Assembly: GCA_030248225.1 (NCBI GenBank) | Contig: JASANE010020113.1 | Coordinates: 1-64,000 of the forward strand | DNA length: 64,000 nucleotides | Direction of reading: 5' to 3' | From: Trileptium ribeirensis | Taxonomy: Eukaryota > Nematoda > Enoplea > Enoplida > Thoracostomopsidae | Part shown: positions 10,966 to 24,500 of the stretch, piece after piece | How the letters are laid out: each line of letters begins with the position of its first letter | How positions within the stretch are numbered: position 1 is the stretch's first letter | Program-made: the position numbers and the translations under genes | The notes under the pieces: generated by a model | The model's input: only the letters and a program-made list of their open reading frames with translations | Databases searched by the model: none | Told to the model about the DNA's origin: nothing

Positions 10966-13900
10966 ACAGACACCAAAACTATATATATATGCCATAAACA
11001 CATATGAGCAAAAACCTGAGAGGATAGGCTAGGGGACATGATTGTAAAATTTTTCGACTCACAGTTCCACGATCTCTGTATAACATAAGCGGTCTAAATA
11101 TTTTATGTACTGTTTTTGTCAAATTTAACAAAAAATTTTCCAATAGGCATGAAAAACATTCCAAACAATCTTTGGCATATTTTGTAACCTTACCCAACGA
11201 GATAGTACATAATTAAAAATTTTGTTGTAAATATGCAAGACAACAGAGAAATAGACAATAATTGATAGAGAAAATGAAGGTTGTAAATTTGTCTGTACTA
11301 AGAAGTGCTTATTTAATAAATACTAATGTTCGCATAGCGAAGAGACAACGATACTACTACTCCGCACTCAGTGGCTATTTTGAAATTCCGAATTAAGCTA
11401 CCAGATTTCTCTTGAGACACATAAAGGCAGTAATATACCAGTAATATATTAAGTACAACGCTACTGCTATTTATAGCTCATTTCGAAAGGGACTTTTCTG
11501 ATATTACTATCCGATTTTTTACAGACCAAAAAACGCAAGGTTTACAAGATTATACATAACAATTTCCAAAAAAATTGGAATTTCAAGAATTATATGTTCA
11601 CCTTATGGACACCTATGACTTGGCATATTGCATATATACGGCGAAAATGCAGTCGCTTTCACCGTGTTCAATTACTCGAAAAACTTACCTATAGACCGTT
11701 TTAGCCTGCTACGTAATGGTAAATTGAAAAAGCTAAAATTTGAACATTTTGTTTCCAATGTAAAATTTTTATCCCCTTGCAACGTCAAACTAGTTTTAAG
11801 ACAGAGATAACAATAACAAATACAGTCTTACATCAATGAGGCTTACAGAGGGTTAAATAATCCTATAAACTTAGCGAATCTGTCACCCCTAACAAGAATT
11901 GGTTTAGTCAAAGTTTCGATCAAAATAGATCTTTCGGGGCATTTTTTAAACATTGGCTCATAGCTCGAAGTACCTGCTTTAGCAGAAAATTGAACCCAAG
12001 TCAAGTTCAGGTGTCATGTTCAGGGGGTCTCGGAGAGGGGTAGAGTCGCAGCTCTCTGACTTAACATTTGGCTCAGTATAAATGCGAAGATATTAGGCTA
12101 AGTTTAGCATTCGCATATCAAGCATTGCACAACACGCATTTCACATACGCCTCTAAGGATTACATTGGCTAGAAATTGCATAAAACAGCAAAACCAGTTG
12201 TACCTCACCGCGAGAGAATTTCGTGTTACGGTTCCAATTTATCAATCTTATGCCTTTAGCAAGAGTTAAAGTTTGATGTTTTGGGGGATACCACATGTCT
12301 AAAGTAAAAAAGGTTCGAATTCGTGTCGGTTTGATGAGAATTGGAACAAAAACGATCATTGAAACAGAGCAAACACAGATCCAGGTGCACAATTCAATTC
12401 CATTATTGTACCCGGCAAATCGAAAATTTTACTAAGCAAGTACATCAATCCAGCACTTTAGTAACTAAATTTATTTTTTGCACAGTTTACTGGAGAAATT
12501 CAGCCCGGTACCCCAACTATCTTTCAAAAAATATGATGTCATCATTTCAAAATTAAAATATACCTATTGTTCTTGTATTTTATGATGCATTAGTTCCGAA
12601 AAATCGTCATTTTTATAGTAAGAAAATTGACTTAAGCGATACATTTTAACCAGGTATTGCGATATATAATATGGATTTCATTCGATATTCCAGCTTAGCA
12701 GCATTTTATTTACAAAACGAAAATAACGCAGAGAAACTACATATTTTTTAATATTGTCCAATCCGACGTATATAAAATGTAAGAAGGTGAATGCCTGGAT
12801 TTTGATAACCTTGGATAGCAGCGAGCGTAGAATGGCAGTTGATAAGTTTTAAAAGTTTTTTGACAAGTATGTTCTTGACTGCTGAAGTGATTATAAAACA
12901 ATATTGGAGCCTATCTATTTTGGAGCCACAACTTCAGGCTTAAGCTCATAAAAATGTTCAATACTCAGTTACGGCGGTAGTTAGCAGTTCATCACTAGCT
13001 GGTGTAATAACTACAATTTTTTTCTCCCAATGTTGATATCAGTAATACAGCTAAAATATTCTGGCCTTCCGCCATTTTAATTGAACTACTGTCAATTCTG
13101 TCAATTGGAAGAAAACAATTTTAGATTTTAATTCCCTTTCGATTAAAAAATTATGACTTCGCCAAATAATATTCCCTTTCCAATTTTCCTGTTTTCGAAT
13201 TTATGAAGCCTCAATTGCCCCGAACCTTCCGCTGTCCCCTTGGAACCTCGGAGCTCGTGCACGTATGGCTATAACTTTTGCATTTAGAACAAGATTCTTC
13301 TTCCTAAAACCACCATGCCAAATAACAATTCGCCACTTTGGATCGGCATTGAAATTTATTACAGAACACCTCATCTGTTGCAATCAGAAAACACAGGTGT
13401 GCAAGAGAAGAAGGGATAGCTTTAAATTTAAGAAATTCATTAAACTACATTTTAATCTCAAATCCACCTGCGAAGAATGATGTCATTGAAACACCAGCAG
13501 TAAGATCTTTCTGGAACTAAAAATTGGCAGTGTCAACAAATACATATCTATAACCCGGCTAATTACTCGTACGAGGAAACCATAATATTTTGAGAGTATT
13601 TGTTAATTATTTGCAACAAGTTTAGTAACTTTCCTTTCTAGCAAATTTATCTGATCAAGCCAAATTTCAAACGCTGCACCATTAAAACGTGGCATGTGCG
13701 CAGCAGGACAAACATTTGATGTTCAACTTTGAGCCCGAGCGGAATTTATGATACACCAGGGGAAAATTTGCATGATCCGAATTAGCAAATACCTAATTCA
13801 AGTGTTCTTCAATTGTACTACTTATGAAAGCGCGCTGCGTAAACGCAAAATAATTAACAAAATTATTAACGCTCTGAATGAATGACGACGACTAATACAT

Positions 13901-14269
13901 AATTTTTGGAAATAATCAGTTATAAATATATGATTGCAATAATGTGGCTTAACTCCAAGTATGGGCGTTCTCACATGAAAATATAACGTAGCACACAACC
14001 AACGCCTATACAATATATTAACTTTCACCGTGAAGGCCACAATTTAATCTTTTAACGCATTTTTTTCTACAGCCAGGTGCATATATATGTTTAAAACATC
14101 CATAATTCGCAACTACTTGGTTTCGACAGTGGAGTAGCGTGGTCACCCAAATCTAATATATAAAATAATTTTTGTGTTTATATTCCATACCCAAATTTGT
14201 AATATATTTTTGGCGAGAAAAACTAACTCAGACAGTACGCCACTTTTTGTGCATAGTAAAAACAGAAGC
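10966..14269. other. Non-coding stretch, nothing firm recognised
   Basis: AT-rich sequence. A short segment near 13,235-13,262 (CCTTGGAACCTCGGAGC) resembles the start of family 3 copy b, suggesting a fragment. No gene, RNA or complete element can be supported. Confidence 0.5.
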
Positions 14270-14420
14270 TTGAAACTTTCGCTTTAGCAACCCGCGCAGG
14301 CTGAAATTGCTCAATTTTGAAGAAACAGCGATAATTCTGACACCATTAGACTCAGCTCGACGATATGACTCAGAAAAGATGCCAGTTGTATCACAAAAAA
14401 ATTTAAATTTGTACCCCAAA
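14270..14420 (-). repeat. Dispersed repeat, second member of an inverted pair
   Basis: The reverse complement matches 10,800-10,965 over roughly 110 bp, including the GTCGAGCTGAGTC core and a flanking TTGAGCAAT. The open frames through it on both strands are by-products of the repeat. Confidence 0.4.
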
Positions 14421-15830
14421 TTTTCAAAAAACCTCGATAATTTTATATATCATTCGAACTGCATCGGTGAGGTGAGCAAAACCACCACAATCAGGTTATG
14501 AGTTTTAAGGAATTATTACTATTTTAAATCTTAAGTCTACAGCTACGCGTAAGCGGCCCATGTCACCTTTAGGGTCGGACGTTAGTCAGAAAAAACAGCT
14601 TACAACAAAGGGTTCGGGGGCGGCAGTCCCCCACTTAGAGCAAATATTGCAAAGCGTTCTTTTATAAACTGTTCTTGGCTTGCAACTTTGAGTAAACCTG
14701 CTAGTTCGACCGCTTATATGTACTCCTACTTCATTAAGATGTCTTCAAAGTTTTGAAGAATTCCTCAAAAATTCGCCACAAAAAAGAGTCTATTAAAACT
14801 ATATTTTATGTTTTCAATTCGGCATCATATTGTTTGAAAATTTCCATACAAATTACAAACAAAGACGGTAGTAGGAAACAAAATCATAGAATGAAATATA
14901 TAAAAATGTATATCTGCATAAAAATTCTTGAACCTTTATATTGCATAATAATCTTTTGAACTGTCCCCCAGAAGTAGTCCTCAAATAGAAGTTTGTGAGA
15001 TAAAGGTGCGTCGAGGTTGAACGCAATGGTTTTACACCATCACGGCACTGCTTAGAAGAAACTAGTTTGAATCTAAGAGGTTTATGATGAACTGCTTTAC
15101 ATAAGAATGCGATGATTGACGCATGCCTATAAACTATATCTTCAGCCTATAAGCAATTAGATCACCGCTAATTTTAAACCAGGCACCTACACGCGCTAGC
15201 CTGGTCCTTTCGTCAACCCTTTAACGCATCCTCAGCAGTACGACCTTAACACTAAATGCCATCAATTCCATCAGCTGTGTACAATGCAATACAAACGGTT
15301 TTACCACTGTGACAACAAAACCCATGTTTACATGTTTATATTTTTTTATAATAAGTTACGGCAAGTTTTACAGAACTCACTATATAATTACGGTGTCACA
15401 GTATAACCTCCTTGGAAAATCCCACCAATTTTACGTAGTACCTGAGCTGTGAGCAGGTACTGGCACCCAAGGGGCCGGGCCGGGTACGGACTCAAATCTT
15501 AAATCTGCGCATACCGCGTACCCGCGTGTACGTTGTACCCGTAATGTTCACAATCCTACATGCTCAGCAGTGAGCACTGCTACAAATGACCAAGCAGTTC
15601 CGTATAGCTAGCGCCGTCAAAAAGACATAGAGGCCCTGTCTAGTGAGCAATATATATACTAAAAATTTGGCGGTTCTTTTTAGCACCCGTTGTCGAAATA
15701 ACTAGGTCATTTATCAGCCACTTCGTGGTTCTCCTCATTAGGCAGTGGTTATTGTCATCGAAATGACTATATTGTTCACTTTAATGAATGCTGTTTAAAA
15801 CAGCGTATAGATCGTTTCCTTTAGTGGGCG
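14421..15830. other. Non-coding stretch, nothing recognised
   Basis: AT-rich apart from a short GC-rich patch at 15,450-15,545 (GGGGCCGGGCCGGGTACGG and following). No coding or RNA feature can be supported. Confidence 0.5.
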
Positions 15831-15834
15831 CTGT

Positions 15835-16475
15835 CTAAAAGGCCGTGTTAGATGGTGTCCCAGAAGAAATACTAAGCGATCGTGCAATCGGCACTGTGGC
15901 AAAGATCGTGGAACTATCCATTTTCACAATGTTCTTAAGCGGGAGAATTTCGTTTAAGTCGGCTGGTTGATCTGTAGACAGGTGAGTGACGAAAGTGGGT
16001 AACTTTCTGCAGCATGGGGCTTGGGAGACGAATTCAATTGGCAAGGAGTTAACTATCACGAAGATAAATGCAGAAGAATAGTTTGTCAATAATGATGCGT
16101 TTCCAAATCTAGGTTTATAAACTGAGGGCTTCGATGACCTGAAAAAATTCTATGAGCCTGGGTGTGCGGGCCTAAAGGTGGTGGATACGTCTCCATTTTT
16201 CGCACGAGCCAGCGGGCTCAAAAATTTCTGAAGGCGCACACCCAGTCTAAAGGTGCGATTTTTGCATCGATACAAGGCCAACTTCGAGTTGGTACTGAAC
16301 AGAAGATGCAAATGGGCGTCCCCTTTATCGAACGGTCTAGGCTCCACAGTCTAACACCCTTCGCACCACTCACATGCTGACCAATATCTTTAATAGTCAT
16401 ATTATTTTCCAAAAATGTGTTTCTAATAAAACGGTTTGCATTTTGTTGCGCTCGAAGAGTATTAACCGTTGTCAT
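15835..16475 (-). other. Possible coding or retroelement fragment, unidentified
   Basis: The base composition is less AT-biased than its surroundings. On the minus strand an ATG at 16,475 opens 38 codons (starting MTTVNTLRAQQNANRF) that run into a strong splice donor, CAT|GTGAGT. A second open stretch lies at 15,835-16,089. On the plus strand near 15,850 a short run reading GVPEEILSDR resembles the region around the second Asp of retroelement integrases, but the rest of the domain is not visible. I do not recognise a product. It could be an unknown gene downstream of PDCD2 or a degraded element. Confidence 0.2.
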
Positions 16476-16977
16476 GGGTATTCCTCAAGAGCGCCTCACT
16501 ACCCTCGGTTTCGAGTATTTTAAGGATCGGACTGTCTAATTTAAATGGCCAAACCACAATTGCAAATTTATTACAGCAAGTACTGGCACGGAACATCAAA
16601 ATTGCGCTATATTTTCGAAGCATCAGTATATAGTACTATAATGCTCATTTACAAAAATTTTATGTTGATGCTGATTACACACATAATTACTTCACGTTTT
16701 ATTACAAGAGCCAGTCTAATTGTGCACAAGTGTCTTATTTAACTTAGTACACATGCAACAAATCACCATCTTTTGTATAATATCGATGAGTATAAATCCG
16801 AGTGTATTGCTGATTTCATACAGCCTAAAGAAAAAGCCTGAGGTTGTAAGTACACAAATCCTACCTCAGTAAGATCAGTTTCTGCTGTGCGGATTCCTGA
16901 AGTATAATGTCTTTAGCTTACAAATTCCCACTTGCCTTAGGTTTTCATTATAAGTACATCAACATAATTATACTCTA

Positions 16978-17968
16978 GGTAATCAAATAATTGTATTCAG
17001 CATACAAAAATACCTCTATACAGACTATTTTTGATGCCATCTACCAAACTACTGAAGACTGACTATTTTCTGGAAATCAGGTTCATTGATCTTAAACTCG
17101 ATGAAAACGTCAGAAAAGGTATAAGATACTGGTTCTGGACTCTCAATAAGCAAACCATCGTATTCACGCTACCGGAAAACTATACAAAAATTCTTGATGA
17201 CCTGTACGCTATACGTAACCAAACAACTGAAGACAGACTATATTGTCTAATTCGGGATCATGGACCCCAAACGCATTAAAAATCCATGAAAAGGCATGAA
17301 ATATGCAGGCTGGACACTATATAACCAAATAATTGTATTCAGTCTTCAGAAATATCTATATAGACCATTCTTGACGCCATGCACGCAATAAATAACCAAA
17401 CAAATGAAACCTGACTACTTTTTGGAAATTGGATTTGTCGACCTTAAAACCCCATTAAAAGGCATAATATAGACAAGTTGAGCTCTAGGTAGCAAAATCA
17501 TCGTACTGAACGTACTTGGTAACAAATAGACACTCGTTATACGGTAAAAACTAGCAACATGCAGAAAATTTAAAAATCGCTATTTCTTGCAAAGTGTCGA
17601 CTAACCATATTACGGCATACAGGAGTGGTCCCACAAAAAGTAGATCTCGATCAGCTGATTTTGATGATGGTCTCGGTTTTTCGATGCGATGCCTCTGTCG
17701 TGATATGTAAGCGGTACTGGTACCCGTATGGCCAAATTTGGCAAACAACAAATTACAATCTGTTTTTGTCATTTTGACCCTGAAGATGGGGTCGGAGCTG
17801 TTCACGTTCAACTAAAGAATACATCATCATCACTCTTGCTATAGAAAAAATTGTCGACATCCGTCCATCCGAAAATGAGCTATGAATGACAGAAACAGTC
17901 AAAAAAACAAATTTTCATGATTTTCCCTCTAGCGCCGTCAATTGAAACTCCGCTCGCTATGTTTCAAT
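16978..17968 (+). mobile_element. TIR element with internal ~180-bp units, copy A
   Basis: Several degenerate units of about 175-190 bp are stacked from 16,978. Each carries text like ACCAAA..ATCGTATTCA, a GAAAA.CTATATAGAC segment and ACCAAACAACTGAAGAC. A right end at 17,942-17,965 reads TTGAAACTCCGCTCGCTATG and matches the right terminal repeat of copy B. The left terminus is not clear and may be lost. No transposase frame is present, so it is non-autonomous. Confidence 0.55.
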
Positions 17969-18057
17969 AATTGGACAAATAGCAAATATATAGTATTATT
18001 ACATAAAATGTTAGAAGAGTTTAAAAGTATTAAAATTGGAAAGTAAATATAGTTGAT

Positions 18058-18578
18058 TCAAAAGTCTGTAAAATCGCACTTCATCGCCCATTCACGAGCA
18101 TACTTGGTGCCAATCGCACAACTCCGTGAGCATGTGAACACCGCTATCGTTGCCCAGTCGACACTTTCGCCCAAGACATCGAGGTCCAGAACAGAAAGCA
18201 AGTGTGGCATAATTTGGAATTCAAAACGCCGTTCAGCCCCACATAGCTCACATAGCGGCGGATTTACATATTCTTGTTCTAAACTCGCGCTTTTGCGGTT
18301 GGAACTAATATTCTCTTTCTGTGGCATTCTGCACTTCCCATCTCCTGATGATCCTGATTTTAAGCCCAACGCAATCGCACTATCAACGCTTTGAATACGG
18401 AATTGATCGGAACACAACAGCGGGCCGCGTTGGGAATTACGGTCGTACCGGATAATTTGTTCGGGGTTTGCTGAAATGCGGCGCGAGAAATCAGCAAACG
18501 TCCGGTCAAGTTTCGCTTCGCTCATTTCGTCGAGGATACTATGATCGTGATTTTCCTTAGCTGCTTCCGTGAACGTTT
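18058..18578 (-). CDS. PDCD2: PDCD2 exon 4 (C-terminal domain)
   Basis: It starts after TATTTATAG in phase 1 and encodes residues 414-586. It contains FADFSRRISANPEQIIRY, CELCGAERRFEFQIMPHLL and the terminal DWATIAVFTCSRSC segment typical of PDCD2_C, and stops at TGA 18,060-18,058. No canonical AATAAA lies close downstream. Confidence 0.93.
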
Positions 18579-21500
18579 CTATAAATACAATAACCTAAAC
18601 AATATTTTAAATATCGCCTTAATTGGTTTTGACACTTTCAACAATAAAGAATAACTTACATAATTTAAAAATACTTACATGGAACACGAAATATTCTTGA
18701 ATAACATTTTAGCAACACTAGTACTGGGTACATAATACAATATGTTAGCAATGTACTATACACAAAGCAAGTTGAACAGCGAGAGAAGCATATTTTAATG
18801 TAAACACCATAATTATTGTAAAAATGCAATTTCATCATCTTGATTCAACCATTGACATGCCCATCACCATTATAATCCAACGAAACTCTGAAACTGCTTC
18901 AATAGGACGAAACATTTGAAAAATCACAGAAAAAGGATAATAGGCCAGTATTAAATACATTGTGGACTATCTTCAGTGCATCCCAAAACCATAGATTTTT
19001 TTTATTTATTCGTCCAATGCTATCAAATGCGAAACGCACGAAATTTAGTAACAGGAAATTACAAAGCTTAGGGGCCATTGTTCGAGATTTTAGGAGTCAG
19101 TTTCCGCAGTGGGGACCCACACAGAACGTAATATGTACGAACTCAACGCTACTGTATTGCTATCATAGTACTCGCCAACCGTTAAAACCAATACGCACAT
19201 CTGTGTGTCATTGAAATTAGGAAAAATGAATCCAAAACTTACACAAATTATTGACTACGGTAAGCGCCAGGATTGAATAAGATAGCTCTACAACAGTTCC
19301 CAAAAGCGGAATAAAATGTGTAATGTAAAACAAAAAAGCCGCCGGTTAACAGGTTACACAATAACCCTGTAAGGCCATCATGTACCTGCAACCAGCAAGA
19401 AACACGAGCGGGAGTCAATGTTTGAAAATTTCTAATTTTCGGAAACGTATAACTTTGGTCTCATATGTAGGTCCAAACCGGTTGTAGCAAAATTGAAGCT
19501 ATCAAATAGAGAATTCACATAGTGGTCCCATTAGAGAAAAGTTTTAAAAAAGTCAGTGGCCATATATGGTCACAAGGCTTTCAGACTGTGCCGGTTAGTG
19601 GGAATACCGGCAAGAAGTCAATAAACAAACACAAACCGTAACACAAAATTAGATAATACAACGCGTCAAAGAAAAAATTCCGAAAATTCCATCAACCCAT
19701 TATTGAGCTATGCGTTACGCATACCAATAATATAAACTTTTTATACAGTTGAACGCCACTCGAGAAAACTTTCACACCCCTTCAATAAGTTTATTTATTA
19801 ACTCTTTACTTTTTTTCAAGCTATCGGCTTTTTCGTGGCTCAGTAGTTATAAAATATACCTGTCAATACCTAGACCCGGAATGAGGCGCCACTGGTTGGA
19901 CTTCATCCCGGGCGGTAGCGAGCAGCGTCTTGCAGTATTTCCATTGGGCGGGTCCGCCATTGTCTTGGAATGCTCGCTCCATATCGGATATAATCAATCG
20001 TTTCCAAGTAACGATCGCTCGTGCGATCTTTTCCATGTTTTCCAGTTAATATTTGCTTAACAGGACAGTTGATTTCAATCCGCGGCACTCCCAAGCCATT
20101 TCAGTCGTCGCACCGCGACTTCAGTTTCGAGTTTTGTTCGTTGACCGCTCCAGGCATACAAATCCAAATTGTTGCGTCGTCCAGTTTGAAAATGTCTGCA
20201 GTTCTCCGTAAAAAATGAACGTCCAAAAACTGAGAACGAGTGGATGACCTTGACTGACCATGTTTCAGCGCCATACAAGAGAATCAGCCGAATGCATGCC
20301 TCGAATACTTTAATTTAAGTGGCGACAGAAATCTCATGTTTGCCTAACGAGTTTACGGCATGGAGGAAGGCAATCGAGGCGCTATCTATTCGATTATCAA
20401 TGTCGGCATTTGATGATCCACTACCGTTTATTACGGATACAGATAGCAAAAGCTATCGACGTTCTCTGTAGCTTCGGTGTTGAGTGAGACACTGGGTTGC
20501 GTTGTACAGCAATTAATAGATCATGATTTTAGTCTCTCGACAGTGTAGTTCTGACAACACCCAGTGTACTACGTAATTGAACATAAGAGGGCACTGAATA
20601 GAGCACTGACGAACGCTGATTTATTGTTGCTATATCGTCTACTCGGACTTTTCTGTAACTCTCGGCATACATTTCTTTGATTATTGCTAGCAGCTTCGAA
20701 GGTATTCATCAGTTTCCATTACGCACACGCTGCGGCGGTCGACCGAATCAAATACCGCCTTGAAATGCATAAACGCAACGTACGTCAGTTATCGGTATTC
20801 GTGGCGCAGCTCTAGTAGCTGGCGAAGTACTGAAATTTGGTTTATGCATTCTCTGCCAGGTCGGATTCCGGCTTAGTTTTCTCCAGTGACTGAGTCCCGC
20901 TGATTCTGTATCAATGAAGCACAATAGCCTCGAGAATCTTGAAAGCAATACTAAGTGTTATAATCCTGTAGTTTTGGCTTTGCTTTTATCGCCTTGTTTT
21001 GCAAAAAAGAACGATTATTGCTGTTCGCCAAGAATCGGGTAACACTGAACCCCACATACGATGGAAGAGTTTTTGGAGCCAGACCATCACACGTTGACCG
21101 CCGACTTTGAATATCTGGGATCTTAATCCATCTTCACATGGTGTTTTCTTATTTTTTAAGCTTGGCCATGGCTGAGCCAATGTCCTGCATGGCCGCGACG
21201 GTTTTTCATCCACTGTGTAAAACCTTTAAGGCCCAGTTCGTCCTCACGGATAGTTTGATGTGGTAGATCTGTATTTATTAATTCACAAAAGTGTTCTACA
21301 AAGCGTTCGATTTTCTGTCCCTCGAAAAAACTGTAATAATACTAGTAACTTGAAAGCAAGAGTGAAACGGAGCGAGCGTGGTTTCATCAAGTGGTCAGTT
21401 TGTGAAATCACCTTGTAACAGGTATTGTGCTTGATGTATATACCACACTAAAGCCTGAACCCATTGAAAACTTTAAAACCTTGTCCACCTAAACCCAAAT

Positions 21501-24500
21501 GCACGCAGTATTCGCGATGGTCTGTAAATAACCAGACCATCGTATCCAACGTACCGCCGAAAAACCTACACACAGAACATTCTTAATACCCTGTACACAA
21601 TAATACCCATGATTCTGAAAATAGACTATACCTATTCCGCAATCAAGTCCATAGACCCTAAGCGCATCGAAAACAACTGTAAACGCACCAAGTATTCGTG
21701 CTAGTATCTAGGTAACCAAACCATCGTACCCAGCGTACCGAAAAAGCTATACATGAACATTCTTCATAACCTTTGCGCAATACATAACCAAGATACTGAG
21801 AACAGGCTATATACTGGTAGTCGGGTTCGTTGACTCTAAACCCAATGAACACATCTGAAAAGGTATATTGCTGCTGGATTCTGGATAATCAAACCATTGT
21901 ATTCAGTGGACCAAAACCCTTATATGTAGATCACTCTTGATGCCCTGGAAGCAATGAATAACCAAACAAACCAAAACTCACTACATTTTTGAAATCGGGC
22001 TCGTTGAACGTAAAACCCTTAAAACCCTATAAAAAGTAACAATATAGTGAAGTTGGACTGTAAATAGTAAAACCATCGCATTTAGCTTGATAGTCTAATA
22101 GATACCCGTTGTAAGGTAAAACGTGCAACAACATACCGAAATAAATAAACGAGCCATATTCGGACCCACAGCTAGCCAGGGAGTGCTGTCACAAAAAAGG
22201 TGTAGTCAGCAAAATTGTGTATCCCGATAAACAATTCACATATTTCGGTTTTTTGACGCGAAGCTTGTGTTGCGAGATATGGGCTGAGAAAGACTGGTAC
22301 CCGTATGGCCGAATTTGGCAAAGAACCCTTAAAATCCTGTTTTTTACTTATTTCGCACCAAATTCCGGTCGGAGAGACAAAAAATGAAATTTTTTTCACG
22401 GTTTCCCCGTAGCGTCCTCTACGGAAACTCCGATCGCTCCGCTTCAATTAGTACTTAATAGCAACGGTATCCGCTTCAGAAATATACATCGCATTTCGAT
22501 TGCTTTATTGATTGAGAATGGGTTACTACTGTTTTGATAGGTGTTGCTGAGCTATAAAAAATTTTAAATAAAATAAAATAGTTTAAAATAAAATTTTTAA
22601 ATAAAATAAAATTTAAATAAAACAAAATAAAATTGCAATCGTTAATACACAATGCAGATAAGGATATAAAATTTTAAAATAGTTCAGAAAAATTGGAGAT
22701 CACAGGATCGATTATCTAGATTCGCATTTTACATGTAGCTTCTGCGTTTGCTGAAACTTTTGCTTATGTGCATGAATCGAGGACCCCTAGTTCGGAACCA
22801 TGGAATGCTGAATTTTATAAGGGTTTGACTTCCGGGCATCCCACAGTTCAACCGATGGACTTGGAAATGGACATATTTGCAAAGTTAAATGTTTTTTAAT
22901 TCAAAGTACCAAAATAGTCTGTCACTCGCCCCAAAAACACTGACGTCTTAACAGCAATTTTAAAGATTAATTTTTTTACCTAATTTATCAATTTTTACTT
23001 CTGAAATGAGATTTAAGCAAATTCACTTTTATTTCTTGTGTCAAGCGGGAGTGCTTTTATGTCATAGGGAAGGGCAGACAAAACATTTTCAAGCCGGTAT
23101 TCAATCTGAGATAGACAAAAATTTTGCCGCTCGAAAGGAACTAGGGCCATCTACTTTGACCTAGTCATAATTGACAAATGCCACGGCGCCCCTACCGCTA
23201 TCTTGGAGAGCGCAGTAAAAACAGCGCCTACAAACGATTCATTTATCGTCCTTCGTAGTTTCCGATACATACAACCCAAAGATTCCAAGAGTCAAGAAAT
23301 CATGAACACAAAAAATTTCGATGGAACAGTCATCGAACCACTGTTGAGTAGCTGCGAATATTACACAATATTAATTTTTTTGGTGATGTTTAGCAAACAC
23401 ACCCTAATTAATTAATCCATTATTAGTCAAAATATATTGTGAAACATCAATAAAGCGATCACCTTTGTGATCCTTGACAAAAGCTTCATACTCAGCGATG
23501 CGTTCAGCTTCCGATTTGCCGCCGCCAGCTTCGCTCCGAGCACTCTCGATGCCAGACTGGTCAGTATCATTCACTCCCATGCTCGCGTCAAATATTTCGG
23601 GCTCAGTCACCAACTCGAATTCGTGATAGATAAACGTGTTACCCTCCCTAATTTTCCAAGGTTTCCAGCCCACTGTGGCTGTATAGGTCGTCCGAAAATC
23701 ACTCGAACTTTGTTTACCTAACGTTATATTTTTGTCCTCGTGAACGACAGCGAGTTGGTTTGCAGTTTTACATCCCGAATCATTTCCTGGTATTTCAACT
23801 AAAATAGTTTCGATAGATGCTTCGCAAGAACTTTCGTCATGAGGATATCCAGGATATCGGCAGTTCTCTTTGCTGCTACGCAGCTTGATATCGTGATCTA
23901 AGCAACAGTGTTGTGCTTGCTCTTCCTTGACTAGACCACCACTGCAGTTATCATCTATTGTTAAACTGACTGGACAATCTTGCTTGTGTTTGCTACGCCA
24001 ATGCAATTCCTAAATATATAAACGTATGCTTTGTAATAGTTATGTATTGTTGAATCCAAATTTTGGAATACATGGTACAGACAGAATACTTAGCTAAAAC
24101 AATCGAAATTTATTTTTATTTGCGTTTTCATATGTGCCAAATAAAAAGAATCTAATCAAGAAGTAACCAAAAATAATGTTATATACGTTGTTTAATAACT
24201 ATGCATGGTTGTGGTGCGAATTATATAAAATTATATTGTAAAAGTTTTTCGTAATTATTTCTTATGAGATCGCTAAGATGTACGTATAATAGAATTTAAA
24301 TTTCGTTGTGGATTCTACATTAAGTGCGTCGATACCTATGGACATGTATCTATAATTAGTGGCAAATCAGAAAATAGCAAAATAGAGAAATTAAGCACCA
24401 AACCGACGTGGTCTATGTTTAGCAAAGATGTCCAATGCAGAGGCAAAACAGATAGTTCAATTCTTTAAAAGGCATGCAACGGCAATAAGTTTTTGTGTGA

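Noticed and set aside
15850..15990. Integrase-like string GVPEEILSDR on the plus strand
   Set aside because: Isolated ten-residue resemblance without the zinc-binding or remaining core motifs; kept only as a hint in the unidentified segment.
17031..17279. 82-codon plus-strand frame
   Set aside because: It spans internal units of the TIR element; the equivalent frame is broken in the other copies.
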